From the NCBI RefSeq assembly GCF_009687865.1, contig NZ_BLAE01000028.1, forward strand, positions 1 through 64,000: DNA of 64,000 nt. Direction: 5' to 3'. Below, in pieces: positions 50,398 through 61,173 of the stretch (position 1 is its first letter; each line of letters begins with the position of its first letter). The notes beneath the pieces were generated by a model. It ran no database searches, was not told the origin of the DNA, and was given only the letters and a program-made list of their open reading frames with translations. The translations under genes were made by a program, and so were the position numbers. The DNA comes from Acrocarpospora macrocephala (GTDB lineage Bacteria; Actinomycetota; Actinomycetes; Streptosporangiales; Streptosporangiaceae).

Positions 50398-52741
50398 CGT
50401 GGGGCGGCGGATGCCGCGGCTGGAGGACGACCGGCTGCTGCGCGGGAACGGGATGTATCTCGACGACATCCACCTGTCGGGCTCGCTGCACGCGCACGTC
50501 GTCCGCAGCATGCACGCGAACGCGCGGATCGCCGGCATCGACGTCGAAGGCGCCCGGCGGGCGCCGGGGGTGCGGCTGGTCCTGACCGGCCACGACCTCG
50601 GCGACCTCAACGGCCCGCTACCGCTGCTGGGCCCGCACCCCAGCCTGCTGGCGCCGCGCACCCAGCGGCCGCTCGCGGTCGACCGCGTCCGGTACGTGGG
50701 CGAGGCCATCGTCATGATCGTCGCCGAGGACCGCTACCTCGCCGAGGACGCGGCGGACCTGGTCCAGATCGACTACGAGCCGCTGCCGGAGGTCGTCGAG
50801 TTCGACGACGCCCGGCGCGGCGACCGGTTCGTGCACGACGACATCGCCGACAACGTGGCCGCCGTCGTGTCGCAGGTCAGGGGTGATCCCGAAGAGGTGA
50901 TCAGGTCCGCGCCGCACACCCTCGCGCTGAGCCTGGACATCGAGCGCAGCTGCGGCAGCCCGCTGGAGGGCCGCGGCGTGCTCGCCGACTGGGATCCGCG
51001 CCGGCAGAAGCTGACCGTGTTCGATTCGACCCAGTCACCGGTCGCGATCCGCCAGGGGCTCAGCCGGATCCTGGACGTGCCGCTGGACCGGCTGGAGGTC
51101 TCCGCGCCCGACGTCGGCGGCGGGTTCGGAACCAAGATCATGCTGTTCTACCCGGAGGAAGTGCTCGTTCCCTACGCCGCGCTGCGGTTGAGCCGGCCGG
51201 TGAAGTGGACCGAGGACCGCTGGGAGCATTTCATCAGCGCCAACCAGGAGCGGGGACAGCACCACGAGGCCGTCGTGGCGTTCGACGACAACGGGCGGAT
51301 CCTGGCGGTAAGCACCGATTTCGATCACGACACCGGCGCCTACGTTCCGTACGGGATCGCCGTACCAGCCGTTACGGGAACACACCTGCCCGGACAGTAC
51401 GACATCGAGCACTACCGCTACAGCGGCCGGGTGCTCTACACCAACAAGCCGCCGGTGAGCCCCTACCGGGGCGCCGGCCGGCCGCAGGGCGTCTTCGTCA
51501 TGGAGCGCCTGATCGGGGCGGTCGCCAAGCGGCTGGGCACGGAGCCGTGGCGGGTGCGCCGCGCCAACCTCATCCCGTCCAGCGCATTCCCGTACGACAC
51601 GGGGCTTGAGCTGCACGACCGCAGCCGGGCGATCTACGACAGCGGCAGCTACGTCGAGGGCTTCGACCGGATGCTCTCGCACGTCGACGTCGAGGCGTTC
51701 CGGGAGCGGCAGCGCGCGACGCGAGCCGAGGGCCGCCACCTCGGGCTGGGCATGGCCACCTATGTCGAGGGCACCGGTGTCGGCCCCTACGAGGGATGCG
51801 CCGCGACGCTGAACAGCAGCGGGCGGATCGTGCTGGAGGTGTCCGTCCCGTCCCAGGGACAGGGCCATGCCACCACCTTCGCCCAGATCGCCGCGGACGT
51901 CATCGGCTGCGCGGCCGAGCAGGTTCACGTGGTCACGGCGGCGGGAGGCCCCACCGCGGTCGGCCACGGCACGTTCGGCAGCCGGGCCGCGGTGATGAGC
52001 GGCAACGCGGTCGCCGCCGCCGCCCACGCGCTGCGGGCGAAGATCCTCGCGGCCGCGTCAGTGCTGCTCGAATGCTCCGCGGAAGACCTGGAGACCAGGG
52101 ACGGGAACGTCTTCGTGCGCGGTGCCGAGAACGCCCGGGTGAGCCTGGCCGACATCGCGAGCGGCGCCAACCCCATCCAGTACCCCGGCACGGACAGACC
52201 CACCCCCTGGGTCTCCCGGGAGCCCGGCTCCGACGCGCCGGTCTCGCTGTCGGCCACCGAGTACTTCCGCAGCGGTCAGTGGGTGTTCGGCAGCGGGGCC
52301 CACGGCGTGATGGTGGAGGTCGATCCGGGCACGGGACGGGTCACCATCGACCAGTACGTCGTCGTCCACGACTGCGGGCGGGTCATCAACCCGCTGGTCG
52401 TGGACGGCCAGGTGGTCGGCGGGCTGATCCAGGGCATCGGGGGCGCGCTGCTGGAGCGGCTGACCTTCGCCGACAACGGCCAGCCCACCACCACCAGCTT
52501 CCTCAACTTCCACCTGCCGACCGTCGACGACCTGCCCCCGCTGGTCCTCGATCACCTGGAGACCCCCTCCCCGTGGAACCCGCTCGGGATCAAGGGCACG
52601 GGAGAGGCGGGCATCATCCCGGTCGCGGCGGCGATCGCCGAGGCCATCGAGGACGCGCTGTCCCCGTTCGAGGTCCCCGTCACCTCGATGCCACTCTTCC
52701 CGGCGGACATCCGCACCGCTATCGATAGGACTGAGCCATGA
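50387..52741 (+). CDS. Molybdenum hydroxylase catalytic (molybdopterin) subunit, xanthine dehydrogenase family
   Basis: A 784-residue catalytic subunit. Mo-cofactor contacts: VGGGFGTKIMLFYPEE, YRGAGRPQG, a GQGHATTFAQIAAD loop, and the catalytic Glu in KGTGEAGIIPVAAAI. The active-site loop lacks the Ser-selanylcysteine motif (AYxCSFR) of true CO dehydrogenase, so it is a hydroxylase of an organic ring or aldehyde. The cofactor would be MCD-type. It starts with GTG within the preceding gene and is coupled to the next gene by ATGA. Confidence 0.95.
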   Translation: MPGNVGRRMPRLEDDRLLRGNGMYLDDIHLSGSLHAHVVRSMHANARIAGIDVEGARRAPGVRLVLTGHDLGDLNGPLPLLGPHPSLLAPRTQRPLAVDRVRYVGEAIVMIVAEDRYLAEDAADLVQIDYEPLPEVVEFDDARRGDRFVHDDIADNVAAVVSQVRGDPEEVIRSAPHTLALSLDIERSCGSPLEGRGVLADWDPRRQKLTVFDSTQSPVAIRQGLSRILDVPLDRLEVSAPDVGGGFGTKIMLFYPEEVLVPYAALRLSRPVKWTEDRWEHFISANQERGQHHEAVVAFDDNGRILAVSTDFDHDTGAYVPYGIAVPAVTGTHLPGQYDIEHYRYSGRVLYTNKPPVSPYRGAGRPQGVFVMERLIGAVAKRLGTEPWRVRRANLIPSSAFPYDTGLELHDRSRAIYDSGSYVEGFDRMLSHVDVEAFRERQRATRAEGRHLGLGMATYVEGTGVGPYEGCAATLNSSGRIVLEVSVPSQGQGHATTFAQIAADVIGCAAEQVHVVTAAGGPTAVGHGTFGSRAAVMSGNAVAAAAHALRAKILAAASVLLECSAEDLETRDGNVFVRGAENARVSLADIASGANPIQYPGTDRPTPWVSREPGSDAPVSLSATEYFRSGQWVFGSGAHGVMVEVDPGTGRVTIDQYVVVHDCGRVINPLVVDGQVVGGLIQGIGGALLERLTFADNGQPTTTSFLNFHLPTVDDLPPLVLDHLETPSPWNPLGIKGTGEAGIIPVAAAIAEAIEDALSPFEVPVTSMPLFPADIRTAIDRTEP

Positions 52742-53397
52742 ATCTCGAACATAGTTTCGACATCTTGGCGGAGCCGGATGTCGCCTTCGCCTACCTGATG
52801 GACGTGAACCGGGTGGCGACCTGCGTACCGGGCGTGAGCCTGCAGGAAGAGCTGGGCGAGAACACCTACCGGGGCACCCTGAAGGTCAAGGTCGGTCCCG
52901 TCACCGTGACGTACGGCGGCATCGCCCGCATCATCTCGGCGGATCCGGTCACCAGGGTCGCCGCGATCGAGGCGGAGGGCGAGGAGAGCGGCGCCGCCGG
53001 GTCGGTTCGCGCCAAGGCCACGATGTCGGTGGTGCCGGCGGCCACCGGATCGCGCGTCACCGTGAGCACGGACCTCGCGCTCACCGGTCGCGTCGCCACC
53101 ATGGGCAAGGGAGTGATCGAGCAGGTCGGCAACCGGATGGTGGCCCAGACCTCCCAGCGGATCGAGCAGGCCATCCTGGAGTCGGTCGCGAGTTCTCCGG
53201 CGGTGGACGTCACCGGCCCGCTCGCCACCGGCAGTGCGCCTCCCGCCCGGCCGGAAGCCGCCGGGGACGGATCGGCGCTGCGGGTGATGCCGTTGCTGGG
53301 ATCCCTCATCGCCGACTGGGTCCGCCGGACCTTCGGAAAGATCTTTGGTGCTCGCCGGAACCGCGCGAGCCGCACCACTCCCGGGGAGCGGAAATGA
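52738..53397 (+). CDS. CoxG-like SRPBCC protein
   Basis: A 219-residue protein. Residues 1-150 form the SRPBCC fold of the CoxG family (FDILAEPDVAFAYLMDVNRV, ATCVPGVSLQEE, GTLKVKVGPVTVTYGG). The C-terminal tail is variable, ending in a hydrophobic/basic segment (VMPLLGSLIADWVRRTFGK) that could touch the membrane. CoxG-type proteins accompany molybdenum hydroxylases and have been linked to membrane anchoring or menaquinone delivery. ATGA overlaps flank both ends, so it is tightly coupled. Confidence 0.92.
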   Translation: MNLEHSFDILAEPDVAFAYLMDVNRVATCVPGVSLQEELGENTYRGTLKVKVGPVTVTYGGIARIISADPVTRVAAIEAEGEESGAAGSVRAKATMSVVPAATGSRVTVSTDLALTGRVATMGKGVIEQVGNRMVAQTSQRIEQAILESVASSPAVDVTGPLATGSAPPARPEAAGDGSALRVMPLLGSLIADWVRRTFGKIFGARRNRASRTTPGERK

Positions 53398-54884
53398 CGC
53401 ACACGACGCACTGGATCGACGGCAGGCCGTGGGGCGGCGCCGGCGAACGGCGCGGCGAGGTTTTCGACCCCGCGACGGGTCAGGTGACGGGACGCGTCGA
53501 CCTCGCATCCCCCGCCGAGGTGGACGAAGCCGTCGCCGCGGCGGCCGGCGCCTTCCACGCGTGGCGCGAGGTGTCGCTGACCAGGCGCACGCAGGTGATG
53601 TTCGCCTTCCGGGAGTTGCTCAACGCCCGCAAGGAGGAGCTGGCCGCGATCATCACCGCCGAGCACGGCAAGGTCCTCGCCGACGCCCTGGGCGAGGTGA
53701 CCCGCGGGCTGGAAGTGGCGGAGTTCGCCTGTGGCATCCCTCACCTGCTCAAGGGCGGTTTCTCGGAGAACGTCTCGACGAGGGTGGATTCGTACTCGAT
53801 CCGCCAGCCGCTCGGCGTCGTGGCCGTGATCTCTCCGTTCAACTTTCCTGCCATGGTGCCGATGTGGTTCCTTCCTGTCGCCATCGCCGCCGGCAACACC
53901 GTCGTGCTCAAGCCCAGCGAGAAAACCCCCGGCGCGGCCGATTTCATGGCCGCGCTCTGGAGTGAGGCGGGGCTGCCCGACGGCGTGCTCAACGTCGTGC
54001 ACGGCGACAAAGCGGCGGTGGACCGGCTGCTCGACCACCCCGACGTCGAAGCCGTCTCGTTCGTGGGTTCGACGCCGATCGCGAAATACGTCTACGAGCG
54101 GGGCACCCGGGCCGGCAAGCGGGTCCAGGCGCTCGGTGGCGCGAAGAACCACATGGTGGTGCTCCCCGACGCCGACCTCGACCTGGCCGCCGACGCCGCG
54201 ATCAACGCCGGCTTCGGGTCGGCGGGAGAGCGGTGCATGGCGATCTCCGCGCTGGTGATCGTCGAGCCGGTGGCCGACGCGCTCATCGCCAAGATCGTCG
54301 AGCGGATGGCGCGGCTGCGGATCGGCGACGGCCGGCACGGCTGCGACATGGGGCCGCTGGTCACCCTGGCACACCGCGACCGGGTGGCCTCCTACCTCGA
54401 CGCGGGCGTGGAGGCAGGAGCGGAACTCGTGGTGGACGGCCGCAAGCAGGGCATCGACGGCGACGAGCGGGGTTTCTGGCTCGGCCCGACGCTGTTCGAC
54501 GGGGTCACCGCGGAGATGCCGCTCTACACCGACGAGATCTTCGGGCCGGTGCTCTCCGTGCTGCGGGTGCCGACGTACGAGGCGGCGCTCGACCTGGTGA
54601 ACGGCAACCCATACGGCAACGGCACCGCGATCTTCACCAGGGACGGCGGCGCGGCCCGGCGTTTCCAGCACGAAGTCGAGGTCGGCATGGTCGGGATAAA
54701 CGTGCCCATTCCCGTGCCGATGGCCTACTACTCGTTCGGCGGCTGGAAGCAGTCGTTGTTCGGTGACTCCCATGCGCACGGCACTGAGGGCGTGCACTTC
54801 TTCACCCGCGGCAAGGTCGTGACCTCCCGATGGCCCGACCCGAGCCACGGCGGAATCAACCTCGGCTTCCCCACCCAGGACTGA
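53394..54884 (+). CDS. mmsA: CoA-acylating methylmalonate-semialdehyde dehydrogenase
   Basis: A 496-residue aldehyde dehydrogenase of the MMSDH type, which makes propionyl-CoA or acetyl-CoA from methylmalonate or malonate semialdehyde. The catalytic Cys is in GSAGERCMAIS, the NAD region is VISPFNFPAMVPMWFLP, and the MMSDH hallmark NGNPYGNGTAIFTRDG is present. As last gene in the operon it would feed the product into central metabolism. That fits a beta-amino acid route (pyrimidine degradation) or an inositol-like route. No beta-alanine aminotransferase was seen nearby. Confidence 0.94.
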   Translation: MTHTTHWIDGRPWGGAGERRGEVFDPATGQVTGRVDLASPAEVDEAVAAAAGAFHAWREVSLTRRTQVMFAFRELLNARKEELAAIITAEHGKVLADALGEVTRGLEVAEFACGIPHLLKGGFSENVSTRVDSYSIRQPLGVVAVISPFNFPAMVPMWFLPVAIAAGNTVVLKPSEKTPGAADFMAALWSEAGLPDGVLNVVHGDKAAVDRLLDHPDVEAVSFVGSTPIAKYVYERGTRAGKRVQALGGAKNHMVVLPDADLDLAADAAINAGFGSAGERCMAISALVIVEPVADALIAKIVERMARLRIGDGRHGCDMGPLVTLAHRDRVASYLDAGVEAGAELVVDGRKQGIDGDERGFWLGPTLFDGVTAEMPLYTDEIFGPVLSVLRVPTYEAALDLVNGNPYGNGTAIFTRDGGAARRFQHEVEVGMVGINVPIPVPMAYYSFGGWKQSLFGDSHAHGTEGVHFFTRGKVVTSRWPDPSHGGINLGFPTQD

Positions 54885-54889
54885 TTCAG

Positions 54890-55063
54890 TCACTTGGTTT
54901 CGATGGGCAGGCCGTCCGCCACGGCGGCTAGGACCGCCGCCGCGGCGACCCACCGCTGCCGCTGCCGCCGCTCTCGCAGCGCGTCGGCGGCGAGGCTCGT
55001 CGCAGGTCCTTCGACCGGGTCCCAGATGTCGCTGACAACCTCGGTGGCGGTCTCGATCGTCAC
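54890..55063 (-). CDS. Small hypothetical protein
   Basis: A possible 57-residue protein starting at GTG 55063, coupled to the preceding frame by a GTGA overlap. Sequence VTIETATEVVSDIWDPVEGP followed by a basic helix (ALRERRQRQRW) and an Ala-rich helix. Codon choice is GC-rich at position three, as in real genes. No family recognised. It may be the tail of a broken gene. Confidence 0.35.
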   Translation of the reverse strand: MTIETATEVVSDIWDPVEGPATSLAADALRERRQRQRWVAAAAVLAAVADGLPIETK

Positions 55064-55171
55064 CCCCACTGGCTGACGAGAATGTTCCCGGTGACGAGGG
55101 CGAGCGCGAGCACGACGAGGTGCGTCCCGATGAGTCGGTCGGCGCTTATCAGTCCAGCGAAGACGGCGAAG
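55060..55171 (-). pseudogene. Remnant of a membrane protein C-terminus
   Basis: An open stretch reads FAGLISADRLIGTHLVVLAL then ALVTGNILVSQWG and stop. It looks like a final transmembrane helix, but no start exists: a terminator hairpin (55172-55195) directly precedes it. Likely the truncated end of a lost gene. Confidence 0.3.
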
Positions 55172-55195
55172 GCCCCGCCGGGTGACCGGCGGGGC
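55172..55195. terminator. Hairpin terminator of the secreted-protein gene
   Basis: GCCCCGCCGG / CCGGCGGGGC arms of 10 bp with a GTGA loop lie 25 bases after the stop of the gene at 55221 (minus strand). Confidence 0.8.
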
Positions 55196-55220
55196 TTCGG
55201 AGCCGACGTGCGAGAGAACC

Positions 55221-55679
55221 TCAGTTGAACGGGTTGTCGTAGAACCCGGAATTGGTGTGGTACGTGCTGTTCGGCGGGTTGAACTTCACTCCGTCCACCG
55301 TGAGCGTCACATTGCTGACGGTCCCGCCGGGCGTCACCTCGCCGCTGACGAGGTAGGCCGGGTTCGTGCACTGCGGAATCGTCACTTGGGTGCCGCCCCC
55401 GGACCACAACGTGGTCCGTAAGCCACCGTTGACGGACGCGTACAGACTGGGCCGGCTGTAGCTGGCCTGCCAGCACATCGCGATCGAGTAGCGGTACTTG
55501 GCGTTCCCGTTGTCGAACGCGATCGTCCCGTACGCCCCGGACAGCTTGAAGCCCTGCCCGTACACATCGATGCTCACCGCGATGTCGGACCCGTACGCGG
55601 CGTGCGCCGGCGCCACCGGCACCACGAGCGCGGCGACCACCGTCAGAGCAATCGTAAGGACTCGCGAAAAACGTGCCAC
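55221..55679 (-). CDS. Small secreted protein, unknown family
   Basis: A 152-residue protein with a Sec signal peptide (VARFSRVLTIALTVVAALVV, cleavage after AHA). The mature ~125 residues are beta-rich with many Ser, Thr, Tyr and Asn and one Cys pair (AMCWQASYS, PQCTNPAY), suggesting a disulfide-closed beta sandwich. GTG 55679 follows AAGGTGG; the frame extends further upstream without export signals. No enzyme motif visible. Confidence 0.75.
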   Translation of the reverse strand: MARFSRVLTIALTVVAALVVPVAPAHAAYGSDIAVSIDVYGQGFKLSGAYGTIAFDNGNAKYRYSIAMCWQASYSRPSLYASVNGGLRTTLWSGGGTQVTIPQCTNPAYLVSGEVTPGGTVSNVTLTVDGVKFNPPNSTYHTNSGFYDNPFN

Positions 55680-56019
55680 CAATTTCCACCTTCCCTCGAC
55701 GAATATCGCTTTGAGGCGATTATTTTGGCAGGACTTCTGACTGTCCACTTGCCAAATATTGACAAATATGTAACCCTCACATATTCAGAATGTTCGGACT
55801 TTGAATATTCTTTCTCGCCGCTGCTGAAATGCCTGGTCATTGGGGCACGTTCACGCAACCACGCCGCACCCGGCGGGCGTCCCTGTCCACGCCGTCGCGG
55901 CCACGCCGCCCCACCCGGGGTCAGCAGGGTCGGCCCAGGCACGGAAGAACAAGTACAATTTCTCGGCGTACGTGATCGACGGTCCGGAGAACCAGCATTT
56001 CCGACGAGCAGGGAGCAAA

Positions 56020-56988
56020 ATGACGACCCGATGGCCGGAAATCCTCGAATATTATCGCATGCTGCTGGACGAGGAGAAATGGCTCTCCTCGGCCATGTGC
56101 TGGACGGCCGTCGAAGGAGGCCAGTCACTCACGGAAATCGCCGTGCGGGTCTCGGGGCGCCCGGAGCTTGAGGGCCCACGGGACATTCACGAACTACCGC
56201 ATGGCGAAAAACTGACGGTAAGTGCCGGGCTGGTTCCGCCGGCAGTCGTCCTTTTCGAAGCGGGCGGTTTCCTGGGCAGTCACCCGCCGGTCCTGAAACG
56301 GCTTAGCACCGACTCGGACGTGTATTCGGTATTCTGGGACATCGACGGGAACAACTACCTCAGCCGCGCCTCCCAAGGACGCCTGCTGACCCGCCTCGAC
56401 GTCACCGAACCCGAAGAATGGCCGGACGGATGTGAGGAAGCCTGGCCCGAATTGCGGCGCCTCCATCAGGCCGACGAGGACGACTGGCAAGCCACCGCGC
56501 TCGCCGTCGTCGAACTCTCCACCGGCCGGAGACTGACCCGGGAATGGCTGCGAAAGCCGCACCATTTCTTTCAGGCGACCTGGCCTCTTACGTACGAGAA
56601 CGCGACTCCCCCGCCATCCCGCGCAACGGGTGGATTCGGCACACCGGCCGGCCTGATGGAGTCCGTCATCGCTGATTTCGAGTTCGGAGATTTCCTGGTG
56701 GTGCACGAGGCATTGGCCTCCCTACGGGCTGGGTCTTATGCGTCCGAGGAACTGATGATGCGGATCCGCCTCGAACTGGTACAGGTGATGACCGCCGACT
56801 TCTACGCGCACGACGAAGGAGAGATGGAAGACAACCCCAGGTGGCGAAGGATGCAGGCGGCTCTGGCCCTGTCGATGGCTGTCGAGGAGCCTGGAATCCG
56901 GCCACCGGGGTTCGGCGTCTTCAACCATGCGGAACTCGCGTACGGCGACCAGTGGGCCCAGGTCAAAGAGAGATTGGGCCTTCCATAA
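56020..56988 (+). CDS. DUF6461-like hypothetical protein
   Basis: A 322-residue soluble acidic protein. The N-terminal half resembles DUF6461: VVLFEAGGFLGSHPPVLKRL, YSVFWDIDGNNYLSRASQGR, LLTRLDVTEPEEWPDG. The C-terminal half is helical (RLELVQVMTADFYAHDEGEM). No catalytic motif. ATG 56020 has GGGAG four bases upstream. Base composition is slightly lower in GC than the neighbours. Function unknown. Confidence 0.7.
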   Translation: MTTRWPEILEYYRMLLDEEKWLSSAMCWTAVEGGQSLTEIAVRVSGRPELEGPRDIHELPHGEKLTVSAGLVPPAVVLFEAGGFLGSHPPVLKRLSTDSDVYSVFWDIDGNNYLSRASQGRLLTRLDVTEPEEWPDGCEEAWPELRRLHQADEDDWQATALAVVELSTGRRLTREWLRKPHHFFQATWPLTYENATPPPSRATGGFGTPAGLMESVIADFEFGDFLVVHEALASLRAGSYASEELMMRIRLELVQVMTADFYAHDEGEMEDNPRWRRMQAALALSMAVEEPGIRPPGFGVFNHAELAYGDQWAQVKERLGLP

Positions 56989-57068
56989 CATCCCTGGGAT
57001 CATCTTGGTGCGGGACAGCAAGAACCCCAAGGCCGCGTGCACCGGTTCACCGTCAGCAAATTGAACCG

Positions 57069-57103
57069 GCGCCGGTCCAGGCAGGGATCGTCTGGACCGG
57101 CGC
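57069..57103. terminator. Terminator of the GH10 gene
   Basis: 12-bp perfect arms (57069-57080 / 57092-57103) with an 11-base loop, 20 bases past the GH10 stop. Confidence 0.75.
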
Positions 57104-57123
57104 GGTGCTGGGCCAAGCCCGGG

Positions 57124-58714
<1,591 letters not shown>

Positions 58715-58765
58715 CTACTGAGGACCCAGTTTGAGAAATGTAACGAAATGTGTCAACAATCTCTA

Positions 58766-58890
58766 GAAACTTTCGAATCTCGATATGCAGTCTGAGTCTG
58801 TGAACTGCTCAGATGCAAAGATGATCTTTGAAACTTTCCTCACGGGCCGAGCAAGTAGAGCTTTTCGGGCCCTCGACCCGAAATTTTTCG
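58766..58890. promoter_or_regulatory. Xylanase-type GAAACTTTC elements upstream of GH10
   Basis: GAAACTTTC occurs at 58766-58774 and 58830-58838, with a related palindrome CGAAATTTTTCG at 58879-58890. Such GAAA-TTTC elements precede xylanase genes in streptomycetes and mediate substrate control. They fit the GH10 gene on the minus strand. Confidence 0.65.
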
Positions 58891-59045
58891 TAACCTCAAA
58901 GCTTCGGGCGGGCCGTACCCTACATGCCCGATAGCTAAGGGACGGTCGGCTGGACAAGGGCGCGGAGGCATCGCGTCTCCCGCCCGGCTGCGGAATGAGC
59001 CACGCAGTTCGCCGCCGGCGACGCCCGTGATCGCGGCTGGCCGGG

Positions 59046-59150
59046 CAGATCGCCAGTGGCAAACTTGCCGAGGGAATGCCGTTCCCCACCTCAAGACGCT
59101 GATGCGCAACTACCGCATTGCACGCTCGACCGCGGCGCATGGGATGCTGC
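59046..59150 (+). pseudogene. Frameshifted GntR winged-helix remnant
   Basis: QIASGKLAEGMPFPTSRR runs into a stop in one frame, while LMRNYRIARSTAAHGML continues in another. Together they match the DNA-binding part of a GntR regulator. No effector domain follows. Confidence 0.6.
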
Positions 59151-59306
59151 AGCCCCCTAGCGAGGGCATTGACCTGATCGCATCCTGTGTTCGCGGACTT
59201 CGCGGAGGGCAGTCAGTCACAGTCTGGCGTAGGCCAGGGGACATTATCCTTGGGCCGTTCGTTCACGTCCCACTCGCCTTTTCTCGCAGCCCAGGTGGAG
59301 CATGAG

Positions 59307-59993
59307 ATGTTCGAGCTGCTGTCGAAGCTTGCGGAGATCTTCTCGTCCTATGGCCAGCAATACTTCACGGGCAGACGGGGCGCCAAGGACGCCAAGGTCG
59401 CCCAGTGCTTACTCGACGTCATCCTGACCCTCCAGGAGCTGGTCGCACGTGGGGAGCGGATCCTGCTCCTGGCCGAGGAGCCGGATGAGGAGTTCGCCGA
59501 TCAGCTGCAGCGGCAGATCGACGGCCTCGAGGCGCTGCGAACGAAGCTGGAGGGCACCCGCGCCCTGCTGACGACGATCGACGTGGAGTTCTACCTCGAC
59601 CTCGTCGTCTTCATCGACGTCAAGTCGGGATTGCTGAAGAGGTGGGTCCAGCAGGCGAGGCGCAGCGCCTACTCCACGACTACGCTGTTCTTCCTGCCGC
59701 CGGAAGACCTGGACGCGGCTCTGGAGAGCGGACGCTCCCATGCCAACGCGCAGGGCATGGAACTCGACCGGTCCGACTATTTGCTCGTCCTGGCCGAGCG
59801 GCTGGCGCAGGTGCGAGCCACCGAGATACGTGATATTCGCAGGGTGTCCGGCACCGAGCTGGGCCCGGAGATCGGCGCGGCCCGCACCAGGCTCGATGGG
59901 GCGAGGAAGCTCTGCCGCGCTCTCCTAGAGAGCATGGAGCAGACCCTGGGCGCGGAGGCGCTCGCCCGGCTACGCCGCGATCTCGCTCACTGA
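59307..59993 (+). CDS. Hypothetical helical protein
   Basis: A 228-residue soluble protein, mostly helix. It opens MFELLSKLAEIFSSYGQQYF, then a Leu/Glu-rich stretch (LQELVARGERILLLAEEPDE, QIDGLEALRTKLEGTRALL) with coiled-coil character. No family recognised. ATG 59307 follows GGTGGAG; an upstream GTG (59187) is less likely. Its end overlaps the convergent gene at 59987. Accessory-type neighbourhood. Confidence 0.6.
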   Translation: MFELLSKLAEIFSSYGQQYFTGRRGAKDAKVAQCLLDVILTLQELVARGERILLLAEEPDEEFADQLQRQIDGLEALRTKLEGTRALLTTIDVEFYLDLVVFIDVKSGLLKRWVQQARRSAYSTTTLFFLPPEDLDAALESGRSHANAQGMELDRSDYLLVLAERLAQVRATEIRDIRRVSGTELGPEIGAARTRLDGARKLCRALLESMEQTLGAEALARLRRDLAH

Positions 59994-61069
59994 CGCCTAT
60001 CGGTTCTCCTTCTCAGACCTGGGTCCCTCGGATAGCCGAGAGCGGCCAGGGCGTAGCTGCCTATGCCGGTGGCGTGCACGCGGAGCTGGCCGAAGCCGAG
60101 GAGCTCGCCGACGCGTTCGGTGTTGAAAAGTAATCGCTGAAACAGCCCGGTGCCCTTGCCCGCGCCGGTGATGCGGATCTCGTCCAGAGTGAAGTCATCG
60201 TTGGGGAAGGAGAAACCCAGCTGCAGCAGCCCCACCGGGGTCTCGTCGGCGTAGACCCGCAGGCTCGCCTCACCGCCGCCGTCCGGATAGATCGCGACCG
60301 AGGCCTCGGCGCCGGGCAGCCCGTCGAGCAGGCATTCGGCGAAGACTTCCGGACTGACCCGGATCCACTGTCGCCAGGCTTCCACCAGCTCCTCGTCGAT
60401 CCGTCCGAAACTCACCCGCGGCACCGAGAAGTCGCTCTGCGTTAAGCTCGCCGAATCGAACCGAGCCGGGGCGGGCGAGGGGGCGCCAGTAAGCGGGATC
60501 GAGCGGGCATCCTCGAGGAGTTCGTCCCAGAGCGGGTCGGCCCGGAACGGCGGGAGCATGAGATCCTCGCCGAACTCCGTCCAGACGCTGTGCCAGTACG
60601 CCGCCGACGTCGCCGGCCGCATGCCGAGCTTCATCGCACCTGCGATCATGCATCGGAGCAGCAACATGGTTCCACCGATCGAGGCCAGATTAAGCTCTGC
60701 CGACTCCTGGCAGTGGACGGCGAGTGCTCTGCTGTCGCGCTCCATCTCCGAGTAGGCGACTAGATGCGGCATATTGCTCACGGTCACCGCGATCTGGGAG
60801 TCGAGCACCGAACTCTCCGCCGCCGGCTCGAAGACCGCATCGTCGGCGGTGACGATGAGCGGCCGGACCTCGTCGCCGTCGAGCAGCACGATTTCCAGGG
60901 CTCTCTCCCCACGGGGTCCGAAGATCGGCTTCAGCTGGAGGACAGCCTCCGGCGCCAGCCGTACCTCGTCCTGGATCGCCGGGATGCGGACCTGCAGCAG
61001 GCCTTGCGACCACGTGATCTCCAGGCCGGGCAGGTCCGCCAGTGCACGCTCGATCTCAATGCCCTCCAC
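59987..61069 (-). CDS. Hypothetical protein with GNAT-like C-terminus
   Basis: A 360-residue soluble protein. Residues about 1-110 are beta-rich (GLEITWSQGLLQVRIPAI, IVLLDGDEVRPLIVTADDAV). The C-terminal ~90 residues (DEIRITGAGKGTGLFQRLLF, then LRVHATGIGSYALAALGYPR) resemble the acetyl-CoA-binding part of a GNAT acetyltransferase, with GxGxGTG in place of the usual R/QxxGxG/A. I do not recognise the family. Convergent with 59307. Confidence 0.6.
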   Translation of the reverse strand: MEGIEIERALADLPGLEITWSQGLLQVRIPAIQDEVRLAPEAVLQLKPIFGPRGERALEIVLLDGDEVRPLIVTADDAVFEPAAESSVLDSQIAVTVSNMPHLVAYSEMERDSRALAVHCQESAELNLASIGGTMLLLRCMIAGAMKLGMRPATSAAYWHSVWTEFGEDLMLPPFRADPLWDELLEDARSIPLTGAPSPAPARFDSASLTQSDFSVPRVSFGRIDEELVEAWRQWIRVSPEVFAECLLDGLPGAEASVAIYPDGGGEASLRVYADETPVGLLQLGFSFPNDDFTLDEIRITGAGKGTGLFQRLLFNTERVGELLGFGQLRVHATGIGSYALAALGYPRDPGLRRRTDRRQ

Positions 61070-61173
61070 AACCGGATTGTGATCCCGGAATGCGGCATTG
61101 TCCTGTTGTCAGCAAATCCGTTAGCAAGATCGGCACGGTTAGCGTCCTTGAACTTCCTCGCCGCGCACGCGAG

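Noticed and set aside
49909-53397. Aerobic CO dehydrogenase (coxMSL)
   Set aside because: The catalytic subunit lacks the AYxCSFR active-site loop; context points to an organic substrate.
48205-54884. Inositol catabolism (ThDP enzyme as IolD plus MMSDH as IolA)
   Set aside because: The ThDP protein is shorter and does not resemble IolD, and no inositol dehydrogenase, IolE, IolB or IolC is present.
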